A stretch of 64,000 nucleotides of DNA from Nitrospira sp. Its GTDB lineage: Bacteria > Nitrospirota > Nitrospiria > Nitrospirales > Nitrospiraceae. The notes beneath the pieces were generated by a model that ran no database searches, had not been told where the DNA came from, and saw nothing but the letters and a program-made list of their open reading frames with translations. The position numbers and the translations under genes were made by a program. The stretch is taken from positions 434,001-498,000 of the forward strand of contig CP060501.1 in NCBI GenBank assembly GCA_024760545.1, read 5' to 3'. Within the stretch, counting starts at the first letter, position 1. Each line of letters starts with the position of its first letter. This document shows, in pieces, positions 52,241-63,033 of this stretch.

Positions 52241-54755
52241 AGGACAATTGGAGGAAGAGCCGGCGCCAATTCTGGTATTCACAGCGCCAGAGACAGTTGG
52301 GAAGATCGACCGGTTGCACGAGAAGATCTCTCATGCGGGTCACGGTCAATTCGGGACTCGTCAAACGTCCTGTCACCCAGATCGCTCCATCACGATCCGT
52401 ACGATAGACAGTCACATGCTCATCTTCATAGGCTTGGAGCACTGATTCAACCGGGTGTCCATAAGGGTTGGTTGCGCCAACCGAGACGACTGCATACTGT
52501 GGGTGGAGTTGCCGGAGCCAGTCCCGATCCAGTGAGCTGCGCGCTCCGTGATGCGGCACTTTCAGTATGGTGACCGGCCTTCGTCCCTCTTCTGTCAATC
52601 GACTCACCGCGCCGGTCTCGATGTCGGCGGCAAAGAGAATGGAATGAACTCCGCACTGTAATCGCGAAACAATGGATCCATTATTCAATGATGATCCACT
52701 GTGGAATCGGGCCATCTCAGATATACTGGTCGACTCAGGCGGATTAAGAATGCTCAACTGACAGGGGCCGGACGGTAACAAGTCTTTCCCGCGCACGGCG
52801 GTTTGTTCATCGATGTGCCGATGGCGCAGGGCTGCGTTGAGGTCTTCGACGAATCGCTCAGACCGCTCCGTTCCCACTCCCCAATACTGACCGACTGACA
52901 TGTGTCGGAGCACCCAAATCAACCCGCCGACGTGATCCAGTTGCAAATGTGTGCCGACGACATGATCAATATGATGGATTCCCCTATTCCAGAGAAATGG
53001 CGCCACCACCCCACGCCCCATATCAAACCGCTCATATCGAGATCCACCATCGATAAGCACCGTCCGACCATCCGGCAGTTCGACAACGGCACTATCCCCT
53101 TGTCCGACATCGAGGAACGTGACGCGCCAGTGATCACCATCCCTCGGCAATCCTGGAACGACAAGCCACCAACTGATCAACACCATCGCCATACCGGCGC
53201 TCGCAACCCGGACGCGCAGCGGCAGTGCATGAATACATGCCACGATCAGCCCTGAATAAAATAGCGCCATCATCGGTATTGACGGCGCAGCCACATGCCA
53301 TTCCCCTCCTGGAAGGCCTGCACACCATCGAAGCGCAAGAATCATCCACTCGAACAAGCGCTCCAAAGCTGAGCCGTAGATCAAGGAATCAGCGCCGGAC
53401 ATGATCGTCCACAGAGCGGCGAGTAGCCCCAGCGGAACTAGGACGATACCCGTAAACGGGATGGCAACGAGATTGGTGACAACTCCCATCCATGGAACCT
53501 GATTGAAATAGAATGCGACGATGGGGAAAGTGGCCAACGTCACAGCCCCGCTCATTGACAAGGCCTTGAGCCCATGGTTCACGAGGCGGGATCTCAGCCC
53601 TCCGTCAGCATGTTCCTCTTGCTGGTTCCATGATTGTGCAAACGAGATCATGTTGATCATCACGAGTACGGACAGAAACGAGAGCTGAAAGGAAATATCA
53701 AAGATCGCCCGAGGATCGTGTAAGACGATCGCCAAGAGAGCCGTCGCCATCATGTGACCGAGATGGCGTTCGTGCCCAAGCCAGACCGCAACCATGGCCA
53801 GCGTAATCATGACAAGCGAACGCATGGTCGCTAATTCAGCTCCCGCCAGCAACGCATACAGCGCGACAGCCGGCCATGTGAGAAGAATCGCGACCTTCGA
53901 AGGCGTGAGCCGTCGAGAAAGGGCCAACAAGAGGTTGGTGGGAAGCCGCAAGATGCCTTGTCTTATCACCCAAAACACGGCCACGGCGACAAGCCCGAGG
54001 TGTGAGCCGGAGATCGAGAGCAGATGAACGGTTCCGGTGACCATGAACCACTCTTGGAGATCTTGCTCGAGGTATCCACGCTCCCCAATGATCATGCCGA
54101 GAAATACTCCCAGGGCTGGCTGGCTCAACGTGCGGATCGCGGCATCCCGTATACCCGCCCTCCAACGATCGATGTGATTCGACCAACTCCATAGTCCACT
54201 ATGGGGCTTCTCCAACAGCGTCACCGCCTGAGTACCGCTAATAGTGGCGACAAGATCGATGCCTTGCTGCTCTAAATATGCGGCATAATTGAATCCTCCG
54301 GGGTTCAACGATCCGTTCGGACGGTGAACGTGTCCGTGAAATAGGATACGGTCGCCATTGTGAAGCGTGACACCCGGATCACGCCACACGAGTCGTATGC
54401 GCCTTGATTGTGAAGCCGCGTCTTCAGTTTGAACAAGAAGTGTCTGGCGCCCTATACTATGCTGAACAGGTGCCACAACCCGAGCCGTGAACGTGGCTTG
54501 AGTAGTGTCATGCAGCGCCGGTAAAGAAGCGCGATCCTGTGGCGGTGGAGCTGTGACGGTCCAATAGACTACCCCGGAAAGAACACTGACATACAAGAGC
54601 AGCGTGGACCGTGCGTCTAAATAGCCGGCTCGTTCGAGGGCACTGAATCCAATGGCGACGCCGACCAGCAAACCAATGAGAGAAAGCGGGAAAAAAGAGA
54701 GTTTCGATCCACACAGAAGACCGAGGAGAAACGCTGCCGTAAGGGAGGGGAGCAT
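52239..54755 (-). CDS. comEC: DNA uptake channel ComEC/Rec2
   Basis: An 838-residue inner-membrane protein that carries single-stranded DNA into the cell in natural transformation. The N-terminus has membrane helices (PSLTAAFLLGLLCGSKLSFF), then the OB-fold region (QATFTARVVAPVQHSIGRQT), the ComEC competence domain with about eight helices (GTVHLLSISGSHLGLVAVAV is a hallmark) and a C-terminal metallo-beta-lactamase-like domain (DVGQGDSAVVELPDGRTVLI and THLQLDHVGGLIW). Full length for the family. ATG at 54755 and GTG at 54764 are both possible starts; neither has a clear ribosome binding site. Together with PilT/PilU it hints at competence. Confidence 0.92.
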   Translation of the reverse strand: MLPSLTAAFLLGLLCGSKLSFFPLSLIGLLVGVAIGFSALERAGYLDARSTLLLYVSVLSGVVYWTVTAPPPQDRASLPALHDTTQATFTARVVAPVQHSIGRQTLLVQTEDAASQSRRIRLVWRDPGVTLHNGDRILFHGHVHRPNGSLNPGGFNYAAYLEQQGIDLVATISGTQAVTLLEKPHSGLWSWSNHIDRWRAGIRDAAIRTLSQPALGVFLGMIIGERGYLEQDLQEWFMVTGTVHLLSISGSHLGLVAVAVFWVIRQGILRLPTNLLLALSRRLTPSKVAILLTWPAVALYALLAGAELATMRSLVMITLAMVAVWLGHERHLGHMMATALLAIVLHDPRAIFDISFQLSFLSVLVMINMISFAQSWNQQEEHADGGLRSRLVNHGLKALSMSGAVTLATFPIVAFYFNQVPWMGVVTNLVAIPFTGIVLVPLGLLAALWTIMSGADSLIYGSALERLFEWMILALRWCAGLPGGEWHVAAPSIPMMALFYSGLIVACIHALPLRVRVASAGMAMVLISWWLVVPGLPRDGDHWRVTFLDVGQGDSAVVELPDGRTVLIDGGSRYERFDMGRGVVAPFLWNRGIHHIDHVVGTHLQLDHVGGLIWVLRHMSVGQYWGVGTERSERFVEDLNAALRHRHIDEQTAVRGKDLLPSGPCQLSILNPPESTSISEMARFHSGSSLNNGSIVSRLQCGVHSILFAADIETGAVSRLTEEGRRPVTILKVPHHGARSSLDRDWLRQLHPQYAVVSVGATNPYGHPVESVLQAYEDEHVTVYRTDRDGAIWVTGRLTSPELTVTRMRDLLVQPVDLPNCLWRCEYQNWRRLFLQLS

Positions 54756-54784
54756 GCGCGTCACTTATGCGCGAGAAGGAACAC

Positions 54785-56134
54785 TCAGCCGATATGTTCT
54801 CGTACGACCCTGGCCAGATCTTCAGCCACTTCTTTCACGACAGTAGACTGCTCGCCTTCCACCATGATCCGCAATAACGGTTCAGTCCCTGAGTATCGAA
54901 TCACCACTCGACCGCTTCCGTTGAGGCGACGCTCATTCTCTTGTATCGCCCGATCGATATCGGGAATCGACTCCAAGACCGGCTTTCGCTTGACTTGAAT
55001 ATTGACTAATACCTGTGGCACAGCGGTCATCGCCTTCGCCAACTCGGATAAGGGTTTTTTGGTTCGTTTGATTAATGACAGCATTTGCAGAGCTGAAATG
55101 AGGCCGTCTCCGGTCGTGTTATGGTCGAGAAATATAAAATGTCCCGATTGTTCGCCGCCGAAATTAAAGCCCTCCGCCAACATGCGTTCGAGCAAGTACC
55201 GATCACCCACCGGTGTTCGAATCAGTTTGATACCTGCTTTGGCCATCGACAACTCAAGTCCGAAATTGCTCATGACGGTTCCAACCAAGGTTTGCTTGGC
55301 GAGCAGGCCATTGTGATGGAGATCGAGACCCAGCGCGGCCATGACATGGTCTCCATCGATGATCATCCCCTGTTCGCAGACAAAGACCGCTCGATCGGCG
55401 TCGCCATCCAAGGCGATCCCGATGTCCGCTTTGTGGCGTCGCACCGCCTCCTGAAGGATTTCGGGGTGAACGGCGCCGCACCCTGAATTGATGTTCATGC
55501 CGTCAGGTTTGTTGGCGATGACCTCAACTGTCGCTCCCAATTCCTTGAGAACAGTCGGCGCCACTTTGTATGCTGCCCCATTGGCGCAGTCTACGACGAG
55601 CTTGATCCCTTGGAAATCCAGGTCCTTGGGCAACGACCGCTTGGCAAATTCGATGTAGCGTCCTTCCGCATCGTCGATACGGTAGGCTTTGCCGATAAGA
55701 TCCGCTGTCGGTCTGAGATGCCGAATCTCATCCGACACGATCAGCTCTTCAATACGGGCTTCCACGTCGTCCGGCAGCTTGAAGCCATCGCTTGAAAAGA
55801 ATTTAATTCCGTTGTCTTGGTAAGGATTGTGCGACGCCGAGATGACGACCCCTGCATCTGCGCGGAGACTCCGAGTCAAGAAGGCAATGGCCGGCGTCGG
55901 CATCGGTCCGACTAACAACACATCGACGCCCATTGAACAGATTCCCGCCAATAAGGCAGACTCCAGCATATAGCCTGAAATCCGGGTATCTTTACCGATC
56001 ACGATCTGATGGCGCCCTGCCCGTCGCATGAAGATATGCGCGGCTGCTCGCCCTAACTGCATCGCCATCTCGCTGGTCATGGGGTCGAGATTCGCGACGC
56101 CTCGGACACCGTCCGTGCCGAATAACTTACGCAT
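54785..56134 (-). CDS. glmM: Phosphoglucosamine mutase
   Basis: A 449-residue enzyme converting glucosamine 6-phosphate to glucosamine 1-phosphate for UDP-GlcNAc, needed for peptidoglycan and for polysaccharide. The opening [20 protein letters not shown] is diagnostic. The active-site Ser lies in [20 protein letters not shown], the metal loop in [13 protein letters not shown], and the sugar loop in [16 protein letters not shown] 56134 or 56137; the GGAG box sits close to both. The gene overlaps the folP stop, matching the common folP-glmM order. Confidence 0.96.
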   Translation of the reverse strand: MRKLFGTDGVRGVANLDPMTSEMAMQLGRAAAHIFMRRAGRHQIVIGKDTRISGYMLESALLAGICSMGVDVLLVGPMPTPAIAFLTRSLRADAGVVISASHNPYQDNGIKFFSSDGFKLPDDVEARIEELIVSDEIRHLRPTADLIGKAYRIDDAEGRYIEFAKRSLPKDLDFQGIKLVVDCANGAAYKVAPTVLKELGATVEVIANKPDGMNINSGCGAVHPEILQEAVRRHKADIGIALDGDADRAVFVCEQGMIIDGDHVMAALGLDLHHNGLLAKQTLVGTVMSNFGLELSMAKAGIKLIRTPVGDRYLLERMLAEGFNFGGEQSGHFIFLDHNTTGDGLISALQMLSLIKRTKKPLSELAKAMTAVPQVLVNIQVKRKPVLESIPDIDRAIQENERRLNGSGRVVIRYSGTEPLLRIMVEGEQSTVVKEVAEDLARVVREHIG

Positions 56135-57038
56135 CATACTCCTGTCCGCAAGACGACCAACGAGGGCTCAACGCCGCGGCCATCTTGACTACATCGATCA
56201 TCATGGCAACATCATGAACCCGCACGATGTGCGCGCCTCGGTCGACAGCCAATGCAACAGCCGCTGCCGTTCCCCATTCACGTTGGTCAACAGGCCTGTC
56301 GACAATGTGCCCGATGAAACCTTTCCGCGATAGACCGACGAGCAAGGGACACTCCAGCATGGCCAAAGATGTCAGTCCTCTAAGAAGCTCAAGATTATGC
56401 AACAACAGCTTACCAAAACCGAATCCAGGATCAAGAATGATGTTGGTTCGAGGTATCCCAGCGAGAAGGGCGGTTTCTACACGTTCCTCAAAAAACTCCA
56501 ACACTTCGGCTCCGACATCCGAGTAATGCGGCGCGAGTTGCATCGTTTGGGGAGTTCCTTGCATGTGCATCAGGACGACGGCCGCGCCTGATTTGGCGAT
56601 CACGGAAGCCATTGCCGGATCTTGCCGCAGCGCACTCACATCATTAATAATCGATGCTCCAATATCCAGCGCAAGCCGAGCCACTTGTGACTTCGTAGTA
56701 TCGATCGAGATGGGGATTGTCACACGGTGGACTAATCCTTCAACCACCGGGAGAATGCGAGCCAGTTCATCTTCTTCACTGACTGGACTTGAACCAGGCC
56801 TCGTCGACTCTCCTCCGATGTCGATGATGTCCGCACCTTGCTCGACGAGTTCCAATGCATGCGCGATCGCCCGTTCGGGCACCACATATCGTCCTCCGTC
56901 ATAGAAGGAATCAGCCGTGACGTTGACGACGCCCATGATGAGCGGACGCGTCGTCCACCAAATCCTGCGTCCCTTGGCTGAAAACCAATTTCGGATGGGA
57001 ATCTCCTGTGAGGTGACGTGTCTCAACTCTTGCACCAA
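56127..57038 (-). CDS. folP: Dihydropteroate synthase
   Basis: FolP joins p-aminobenzoate to 6-hydroxymethyl-dihydropterin diphosphate in folate synthesis and is the sulfonamide target. The 303-residue product has [67 protein letters not shown] and [12 protein letters not shown]. The last two residues before the stop overlap glmM. Upstream 133 bases separate it from ftsH and contain a strong hairpin. The standard start is the ATG at 57038. Confidence 0.95.
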   Translation of the reverse strand: MVQELRHVTSQEIPIRNWFSAKGRRIWWTTRPLIMGVVNVTADSFYDGGRYVVPERAIAHALELVEQGADIIDIGGESTRPGSSPVSEEDELARILPVVEGLVHRVTIPISIDTTKSQVARLALDIGASIINDVSALRQDPAMASVIAKSGAAVVLMHMQGTPQTMQLAPHYSDVGAEVLEFFEERVETALLAGIPRTNIILDPGFGFGKLLLHNLELLRGLTSLAMLECPLLVGLSRKGFIGHIVDRPVDQREWGTAAAVALAVDRGAHIVRVHDVAMMIDVVKMAAALSPRWSSCGQEYDA

Positions 57039-57129
57039 GGCATTCGATATCTCATACGCAGATCGCTACTGTAGAATTGCACGCCACTGATCCACCAGTA
57101 GCATCCATGGGGTTCGGTAATATGGATAT

Positions 57130-57157
57130 GGCGGCTCCTATCTTTATAGGAGCCGCC
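57130..57157 (-). terminator. Perfect 12-bp hairpin after ftsH
   Basis: GGCGGCTCCTAT and ATAGGAGCCGCC pair perfectly around a four-base loop, 15 bases after the ftsH stop on the minus strand. This is the strongest inverted repeat seen in the window. The bases after the stem on the minus strand are AT-rich (ATATCCATATT) but lack a run of U, so it may attenuate rather than end transcription between ftsH and folP, or protect the ftsH mRNA 3' end. Confidence 0.55.
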
Positions 57158-57171
57158 ACGACACTCTCATT

Positions 57172-58983
57172 CTAGGCAGGAACTGTTTGAGAGGAAGATT
57201 GCAACAGAATCTGATCGATTTCCGGCGCGTCCAGCACTTCTTTTTCAAGCAGCGCTTCCGCCAATGCCTTCAGACTTGTCATCTGTTCAGTCAGCACGCG
57301 CTTGGCACGTTCATAGTTTTCCGTCACAAAGCGCTTGATTTCAAGATCGATCTCAAGTGCAACTTGGTCACTGACATCCCGTTTGGTGGTGAAGTCCCGA
57401 CCAAGAAATACGGAATCTTCTTTTTGTCCGAATGTCAGAGGACCCAGCTTCTCGCTCATTCCCCATTCACAGACCATTTTTCGGGCAAGGTCCGTGGCAC
57501 GTTCCAGATCGTTGCCGGCCCCGGTCGTGACATGCTTAAACACAAGTTCTTCTGCGACACGTCCACCCATGAGAATTGCCAAGGTGTTATAAAGGAACTC
57601 CTTGGAGTAATTATGCCTATCATCGGTGGGCAACTGCATCGTCACACCGAGAGCCCGACCTCTAGGAATAATCGTCACTTTGTGGACCGGATCGGTTCCA
57701 GGAAGAAGCTTGGCCATCAAGGCGTGGCCGGCTTCGTGATACGCCGTGACCCGCTTTTCCTCCTCGGTGAGAATCATGCTCTTTCGTTCGGCACCCATCA
57801 TGACCTTATCCTTGGCCATTTCAAAGTCGATGCTTTCAACTTCCTTCTTGTTCTGGCGAGCCGCCCACAGCGCCGCCTCGTTCACGAGGTTCTCCAGATC
57901 AGCTCCTGAAAATCCAGGAGTTCCTCTGGCGATCTTTTCCAGCTCCACATTAGCGGCTACAGGAACCTTTTTTGTGTGAACTTTCAAGATCTCAGAGCGT
58001 CCTCGAAGATCCGGGCGGTTGACGACCACCTGGCGGTCAAACCGACCGGGCCTCAGCAAGGCCGGATCGAGCACGTCAGGACGGTTTGTCGCTGCAACCA
58101 ATATCACACCCTCGGTGGTGTCGAACCCGTCCATTTCGACCAGCAACTGATTGAGCGTTTGTTCTCGCTCATCATGGCCACCGCCGAGGCCTGCGCCTCG
58201 CAATCGGCCAACCGCATCGATCTCATCGATAAAAATAATACAGGGGGCATGTTTCTTCCCCTGCTCAAACAAATCACGAACCCGCGAGGCTCCCACGCCG
58301 ACAAACATCTCGACGAAATCAGACCCGCTGATGCTGAAGAACGGCACCCCGGCTTCTCCGGCAATGGCTTTGGCCAGAAGAGTCTTCCCGGTTCCAGGAG
58401 GCCCGACCACCAGGACACCTTTGGGGATGCGCCCGCCGAGCTTTTGAAATTTCCGAGGGTCTTTCAAGAATTCAATAATTTCAAGGACTTCTTCTTTCGC
58501 CTCATCGACACCGGCCACATCGGAAAATGTGACCTTTTTTCTTTCCTCTGTCAGCATACGGGCCCGGCTCTTTCCAAAAGACAGAGCTTTATTCCCACCA
58601 ATTTGCATCTGGCGCATCAGGAAAAACCAGAGACCGAGGAAGAGGATAAACGGCCCCCACGTGACGAGGAACGTGATATACCAAGGACTTTCGTCCGGTG
58701 GCTTGACCTCGATCTGAACGTCCTTTTCGCGAAGAACTTTGACCAGGTCAGGGTAGTCGGCTGAATAGGTACGGATGCGAGTCTTATCCTTCAAGACCCC
58801 GCTGATGTGATTGCCTTTTATAATGACCTTCTCAAAGTCTCCCTTATCGAGCTTCGCCATAAAATCGCTGAATATCACTTCTTCTTCAGGCGCATGTGTC
58901 GGCACACTGAACAAATTAAATAGGAGAATCATGAACAAGCCGACGACCACCCAGAAGAGCAAGTTCTTGACCCGGGAATTCAT
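57172..58983 (-). CDS. ftsH: ATP-dependent zinc metalloprotease FtsH
   Basis: A 603-residue membrane AAA+ protease that degrades damaged or short-lived membrane and cytoplasmic proteins. Two membrane helices (about 6-26 and 102-122) flank a small periplasmic domain. The AAA module has Walker A GPPGTGKT (194-201), Walker B IIFIDEID (249-256) and the second region of homology LLRPGRFDR (309-317). The zinc site is HEAGH (416-420). Length and features fit the family. It is followed by a strong hairpin and then folP; hpt and tilS precede it, a widely conserved order. Confidence 0.97.
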   Translation of the reverse strand: MNSRVKNLLFWVVVGLFMILLFNLFSVPTHAPEEEVIFSDFMAKLDKGDFEKVIIKGNHISGVLKDKTRIRTYSADYPDLVKVLREKDVQIEVKPPDESPWYITFLVTWGPFILFLGLWFFLMRQMQIGGNKALSFGKSRARMLTEERKKVTFSDVAGVDEAKEEVLEIIEFLKDPRKFQKLGGRIPKGVLVVGPPGTGKTLLAKAIAGEAGVPFFSISGSDFVEMFVGVGASRVRDLFEQGKKHAPCIIFIDEIDAVGRLRGAGLGGGHDEREQTLNQLLVEMDGFDTTEGVILVAATNRPDVLDPALLRPGRFDRQVVVNRPDLRGRSEILKVHTKKVPVAANVELEKIARGTPGFSGADLENLVNEAALWAARQNKKEVESIDFEMAKDKVMMGAERKSMILTEEEKRVTAYHEAGHALMAKLLPGTDPVHKVTIIPRGRALGVTMQLPTDDRHNYSKEFLYNTLAILMGGRVAEELVFKHVTTGAGNDLERATDLARKMVCEWGMSEKLGPLTFGQKEDSVFLGRDFTTKRDVSDQVALEIDLEIKRFVTENYERAKRVLTEQMTSLKALAEALLEKEVLDAPEIDQILLQSSSQTVPA

Positions 58984-59082
58984 CCAGTTCTCCTTCGCGA
59001 TAACGTTGAACGGAACGTACTCATAAATCGAGGTGATGTTAACACAGCCTGGCGCACCTTGACAACAGCTCCTTACAAAACT

Positions 59083-59628
59083 CTACTCATCTTGTTGCGC
59101 ACTCAACTGGTCCAGAACCGCCAGGTAAGGAAGGTTACGATACTTCTGTTGATAGTCAAGTCCATACCCGACAACATACTGGTTCGGTATTTTGAAACCG
59201 ATGTACTGTACCTGTACATTGATGACCCGGCGCTCCGGCTTACTCAGCAACGTGCAGACCTTGATGCTTCTCGGCTTCTGTTTTGCCAACGCCTTCGTCA
59301 GATAGTGAACCGTCAATCCCGAATCGACAATGTCCTCGACAAGCAGGACATCCTTGCCCTTGATCTTTTCGGTCAATTCGGTCACGAGTTTCACGGTCCC
59401 GGAGGTCCTGGCCCGTGTTCCATAACTCGTCACGACGATAAAATCTACCCGCACTGGAATTCGGATGGCTCGTGCCAGATCGGCAAAAAACGCAAACGCC
59501 CCCTTTAACACTCCGACAAGGACAAGATCCTTGCCGGCATAGTCGGCGCTGATCTGTCTTCCCAACTCGCGGATACGGCTCCGCATTTGTTCCTGGGTAA
59601 CGATCGGTCGTCCAAACATGCGTTCCAT
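59083..59628 (-). CDS. hpt: Hypoxanthine phosphoribosyltransferase
   Basis: Hpt makes IMP (and GMP) from hypoxanthine (or guanine) and PRPP in purine salvage. The 181-residue product shows the PRPP-binding motif VLLVEDIVDSGLT, the flexible-loop region VVTSYGTRARTSG and the C-terminal KIPNQYVVGYGLDY. The start at 59628 gives MERMFGRPIVTQEQMRSRIR. It lies 18 bases after tilS, the classical tilS-hpt-ftsH order. Confidence 0.93.
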   Translation of the reverse strand: MERMFGRPIVTQEQMRSRIRELGRQISADYAGKDLVLVGVLKGAFAFFADLARAIRIPVRVDFIVVTSYGTRARTSGTVKLVTELTEKIKGKDVLLVEDIVDSGLTVHYLTKALAKQKPRSIKVCTLLSKPERRVINVQVQYIGFKIPNQYVVGYGLDYQQKYRNLPYLAVLDQLSAQQDE

Positions 59629-59646
59629 CTCATCCAGTTCCTTCCC

Positions 59647-61095
59647 TTAAGAGAGCCCATCCACGGTCAAGACCAAACAGCGTTCTGTGGTAGCAGTCGG
59701 CATCCAGCGTTGATCCTGTCGATAGCCGACGATCCACACGATCCCCTCGGGCGCTGCCACCACTGGAATACGGGAGCGCGCGGCGACCGGTATTTTGAGA
59801 TCCGTGAAAAAGTCTTGCAGTTTTTTCGAATGACCTTTCATACCAGACGGGTGAAATCGGTCGCCTGGTGACCAGGGCCGCACCAGCAGCGGCTGAGAAA
59901 CTCGATCGGCATCCACGACGATCCGATATTTTCCCAGAGGCGCAGCAACCTGGTCGCGCGCCACACGTTGTACCTGAAGTTGTTGACCGGTGCTAGGCCA
60001 CACGAGCGTACCGGGCACAGTCAGCCGCTCTGGAGGTATGACGTGCCCTTGTCGGTCAGGAGCAATCACCTGTGTTTTTAGTGAAATAAACCGTACCTCG
60101 TCGCGGCCGACAATGATGCGCCCTCTTGCCACATCAAGGCTTGAAACGCGTCCCCGCTTCGAAACCAGACGAATGACTCGATCAATGGTCCGCAGACCGG
60201 AGGAGCGATGTTGGGCATGATTCTGACGGAGGAGGCCGCGGATGATACGCCGTTGCAGAGCAGACGGAAGGTCCAGGAGAACACCACGATCGATCACCCA
60301 GCCCCCGGCAGATTCCCATTTCACAGTGGAAGAGGACAAGGCCGTAGCCTGCTGCTCCAGATAGCGATCATCCTCCCTGCAAATATCGGCAAGCCTGCAG
60401 AGCGCATCCGTGCTCGAAGGCACCAGCCGATTCAGAATCGGAACGATTTCCTGCCTGATTCGGTTCCGCAAGTAGAGCGGCTTGGCATTGCTCGAGTCTT
60501 CGCGAAAGGATATTCCTGCCTTGCGAAGATACGTCGAGATCTCCCGCCTGCTGGCCTCATACAGCGGCCGAATAACCTTGTCGTCTCGGAAAGCCGGCAT
60601 GCCGGAAAGACCGGTGAGTCCCGACCCACGGAGCAACCACAACAACACTGTCTCCGCCTGATCATCGGCTGTATGGCCTACGGCGATCCGGTCCGCTCCG
60701 CATTCTTCAGCAATCTCGTTGAAGGCCCGATAACGAAGATCGCGAGCCACCGCTTGCAGAGATGAATACCGCGGACTATCGTGAAGCTGGAACCTTCGAA
60801 CATGGAGGGGGATATTCCGTTCTTTGCACCGAGCCCTTGCGAACTCTTGATCATCGTCCGACTCCGATCCGCGCAATCCATAATTGCAGTGAACAGCCGT
60901 CAGCGTCAGCGACCAGCTCGAGCGAAGACAATCCAGAAGCGACAGCAAGGCTATGGAATCAGCACCGCCGGAAACGGCGACCAATAGGTGCTGTCCTGGT
61001 TGGAAGAGATTCCTCGATCGAACCGTACGGACAACCCGATGCAGCAGAGAAGGCCACGCCGTTTTGCCGAGAGATTTTTTCATGACCGGGTGCAA
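59647..61095 (-). CDS. tilS: tRNA(Ile)-lysidine synthase
   Basis: TilS attaches lysine to C34 of the CAU-anticodon tRNA-Ile so it reads AUA. The 482-residue product has the PP-loop SGGADSIALLSLLDCL (residues 42-), then VHCNYGLRGSESDDDQ, HTADDQAETVLLWLLRGSGL and the C-terminal KLQDFFTDLKIP region of the full-length form. A TTG at 61095 lies eleven bases after GGAGG and is preferred; an ATG at 61083 would shorten it by four residues. The downstream ftsH/hpt order is conserved. Confidence 0.93.
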   Translation of the reverse strand: MHPVMKKSLGKTAWPSLLHRVVRTVRSRNLFQPGQHLLVAVSGGADSIALLSLLDCLRSSWSLTLTAVHCNYGLRGSESDDDQEFARARCKERNIPLHVRRFQLHDSPRYSSLQAVARDLRYRAFNEIAEECGADRIAVGHTADDQAETVLLWLLRGSGLTGLSGMPAFRDDKVIRPLYEASRREISTYLRKAGISFREDSSNAKPLYLRNRIRQEIVPILNRLVPSSTDALCRLADICREDDRYLEQQATALSSSTVKWESAGGWVIDRGVLLDLPSALQRRIIRGLLRQNHAQHRSSGLRTIDRVIRLVSKRGRVSSLDVARGRIIVGRDEVRFISLKTQVIAPDRQGHVIPPERLTVPGTLVWPSTGQQLQVQRVARDQVAAPLGKYRIVVDADRVSQPLLVRPWSPGDRFHPSGMKGHSKKLQDFFTDLKIPVAARSRIPVVAAPEGIVWIVGYRQDQRWMPTATTERCLVLTVDGLS

Positions 61096-61099
61096 TGAG

Positions 61100-62047
61100 T
61101 CATCGACCTCCGATTGTTAGATGATGTCGACGCAGCATGCTCCTTGCCGACTCCGTGTCGGACGCGATCTGCCGGCTCAGAGCGTCTTCTCCGTCGAATC
61201 GAACGTCACCTCGAATACGCCCGATGAACTCAACAGTGAGCAATCGTCCGTACAACTCGTGCGTTCCGTCTAGGATCGATACTTCCAATCGGCGCTCTCC
61301 TCCATCAAAGGTCGGTCTTGTCCCAATATACGCGACCGAATCGTGCCGCTCCTGATCGATGATCGTGATGGAGGCATAGATTCCGTCGGCAGGTGCCACG
61401 CGCTCAGAAGGTAGTCGCAGGTTTGCCGTTGGCCATCCCAGGGTCCGCCCCCTCCCCTCGCCGGTCGATACGACACCGTTGAGCGCATACTGGCGGCCAA
61501 GCAAAACAGCCGCTTGATCAACCTGTCCTTTAATAACGAGCTGTCTGATTCTTGTCGAGCTGACGACTCCTCCATCGATGGTCACAGGAGGCATGGGATG
61601 GACGAGGAAATCAAACCGTTCGCCGAGCGTGATCAAATCACTGATTTTCCCCGCTCGCTTGTGTCCGAAGGCAAAGTGTTGTCCGACGAAAATCTCCTTC
61701 AGCCCAAGGCCCTTGGATAGAATCCGTTCGGCAAACTCCTCCGGAGAAAGTGCGGCAAATGTTTCGGTAAACTCCAGGAAGACCACCTCATCGATTCCTG
61801 CTCGTTCAAAACGAGCGAGCTTCTCCTCCTTATCGGTCAAAAACCGTAGGTCAACATGAGGAGCCAGGATTTTCGCCGGGTGAGGATCGAAGGTCAGCAC
61901 TACCGCCGTGCCCTGGGCTCGGCGCGCCGAATCGACCACCTGTTTCAAGAGGGTATGATGCCCGATGTGATGCCCATCGAAGTTCCCGATGGTTCCCACG
62001 GGATACGGCCGCACGGTCTCGTCCGAATATCCACGGGTGACTTTCAT
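61100..62047 (-). CDS. ribF: Bifunctional riboflavin kinase / FAD synthetase
   Basis: RibF phosphorylates riboflavin to FMN and adenylates FMN to FAD. The 315-residue product has an N-terminal nucleotidyl-transferase half (VGTIGNFDGHHIGHHTLLKQ, the HxGH-like motif) and FVGQHFAFGHKRAGK, then a C-terminal flavokinase half with GRGRTLGWPTANLRLP and GDVRFDGEDALSRQIASD. The start at 62047 lies six bases from the hemB stop; it overlaps closely, so the two are likely co-transcribed. Confidence 0.95.
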   Translation of the reverse strand: MKVTRGYSDETVRPYPVGTIGNFDGHHIGHHTLLKQVVDSARRAQGTAVVLTFDPHPAKILAPHVDLRFLTDKEEKLARFERAGIDEVVFLEFTETFAALSPEEFAERILSKGLGLKEIFVGQHFAFGHKRAGKISDLITLGERFDFLVHPMPPVTIDGGVVSSTRIRQLVIKGQVDQAAVLLGRQYALNGVVSTGEGRGRTLGWPTANLRLPSERVAPADGIYASITIIDQERHDSVAYIGTRPTFDGGERRLEVSILDGTHELYGRLLTVEFIGRIRGDVRFDGEDALSRQIASDTESARSMLRRHHLTIGGR

Positions 62048-62053
62048 TTTCGA

Positions 62054-63025
62054 TCAATGAAGCAGCCTGACGGCGTCCTTCGCGAAATAAGACAGGATCA
62101 GGTCAGCTCCCGCCCGCTTGATCGCCAGCAACGACTCCATCATCGCGCGCGCTTCGTCGAGCCAACCCGCCCTCGCGGCCGCTTTGATCATGCTGTACTC
62201 GCCGCTCACTTGATAGGCGGCGATCGGACGGAGCGTACGCGCGCGCGCGGCCGCGATGATGTCCAGATAGGGCAACGCCGGCTTGACCATGACAATATCG
62301 GCTCCCTCTTCGACGTCGAGGTCAATCTCGAGCATCGCCTCGCGCGCGTTTGCCGGGTCCATTTGATACGATTGCCGGTCTCCGAATTGAGGGCTGGAGA
62401 AGGCCGCGTCACGAAACGGGGCATAAAAACATGAGGAGAATTTGGCGGCATAGGCCATGATCGGCGTATCGGAGAATCCCGACTGATCCAATTCGCGCCT
62501 GATTGCGGCAACACGACCATCCATCATATCCGATGGCGCAACCATGTCGGCTCCGGCTTCGGCATGCGTACGGGCCATGGTGGTGAGACATTCGAGAGTC
62601 TCGTCGTTGAGAATTTTCCCTTCCCTGACGATCCCGCAGTGCCCATGGTTCGTATATTCATCAATGCACACATCGGTAATGACCATCAATCCCGGCACCG
62701 CATGCTTGACCGCCCTGATCGCCCGCTGCACGATCCCGTCAGCGTCCCATCCCGAGCTGCCGCGCTCGTCTTTGTGCGCCGGAATACCGAACAAAATAAT
62801 CGCCGGAATCCCCAAGGCGTGAATGTCGCCGGCTTCTTTGACCAGCAAATCGATCGACAGCCGGAATTGACCCGGCATCGACGCGATTTCCTCGCGGCGA
62901 TCCTGGCCTTCGACCACAAACAGCGGATAGATGAAGTTTGCGGGAGAAAGCGTCGTCTCACGCACCATTCGCCGCAGCGATTCATGTTGTCTCAGCCGCC
63001 GAAGTCGCTGAATAGGAAACGCCAT
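62054..63025 (-). CDS. hemB: Porphobilinogen synthase (delta-aminolevulinate dehydratase)
   Basis: HemB condenses two 5-aminolevulinate molecules to porphobilinogen for haem synthesis. The 323-residue product has the Schiff-base lysines Lys195 ([12 protein letters not shown]) and Lys248 ([12 protein letters not shown]), and [10 protein letters not shown] near the N-terminus. The usual zinc site of the E. coli type reads Cys120-x-Cys122-x7-Cys130; here it reads [14 protein letters not shown], so Cys120 and Cys130 are kept but position 122 is Asp. That places it between the zinc type and the Asp-rich magnesium type. Confidence 0.95.
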   Translation of the reverse strand: MAFPIQRLRRLRQHESLRRMVRETTLSPANFIYPLFVVEGQDRREEIASMPGQFRLSIDLLVKEAGDIHALGIPAIILFGIPAHKDERGSSGWDADGIVQRAIRAVKHAVPGLMVITDVCIDEYTNHGHCGIVREGKILNDETLECLTTMARTHAEAGADMVAPSDMMDGRVAAIRRELDQSGFSDTPIMAYAAKFSSCFYAPFRDAAFSSPQFGDRQSYQMDPANAREAMLEIDLDVEEGADIVMVKPALPYLDIIAAARARTLRPIAAYQVSGEYSMIKAAARAGWLDEARAMMESLLAIKRAGADLILSYFAKDAVRLLH

Positions 63026-63033
63026 ATCTCGCC

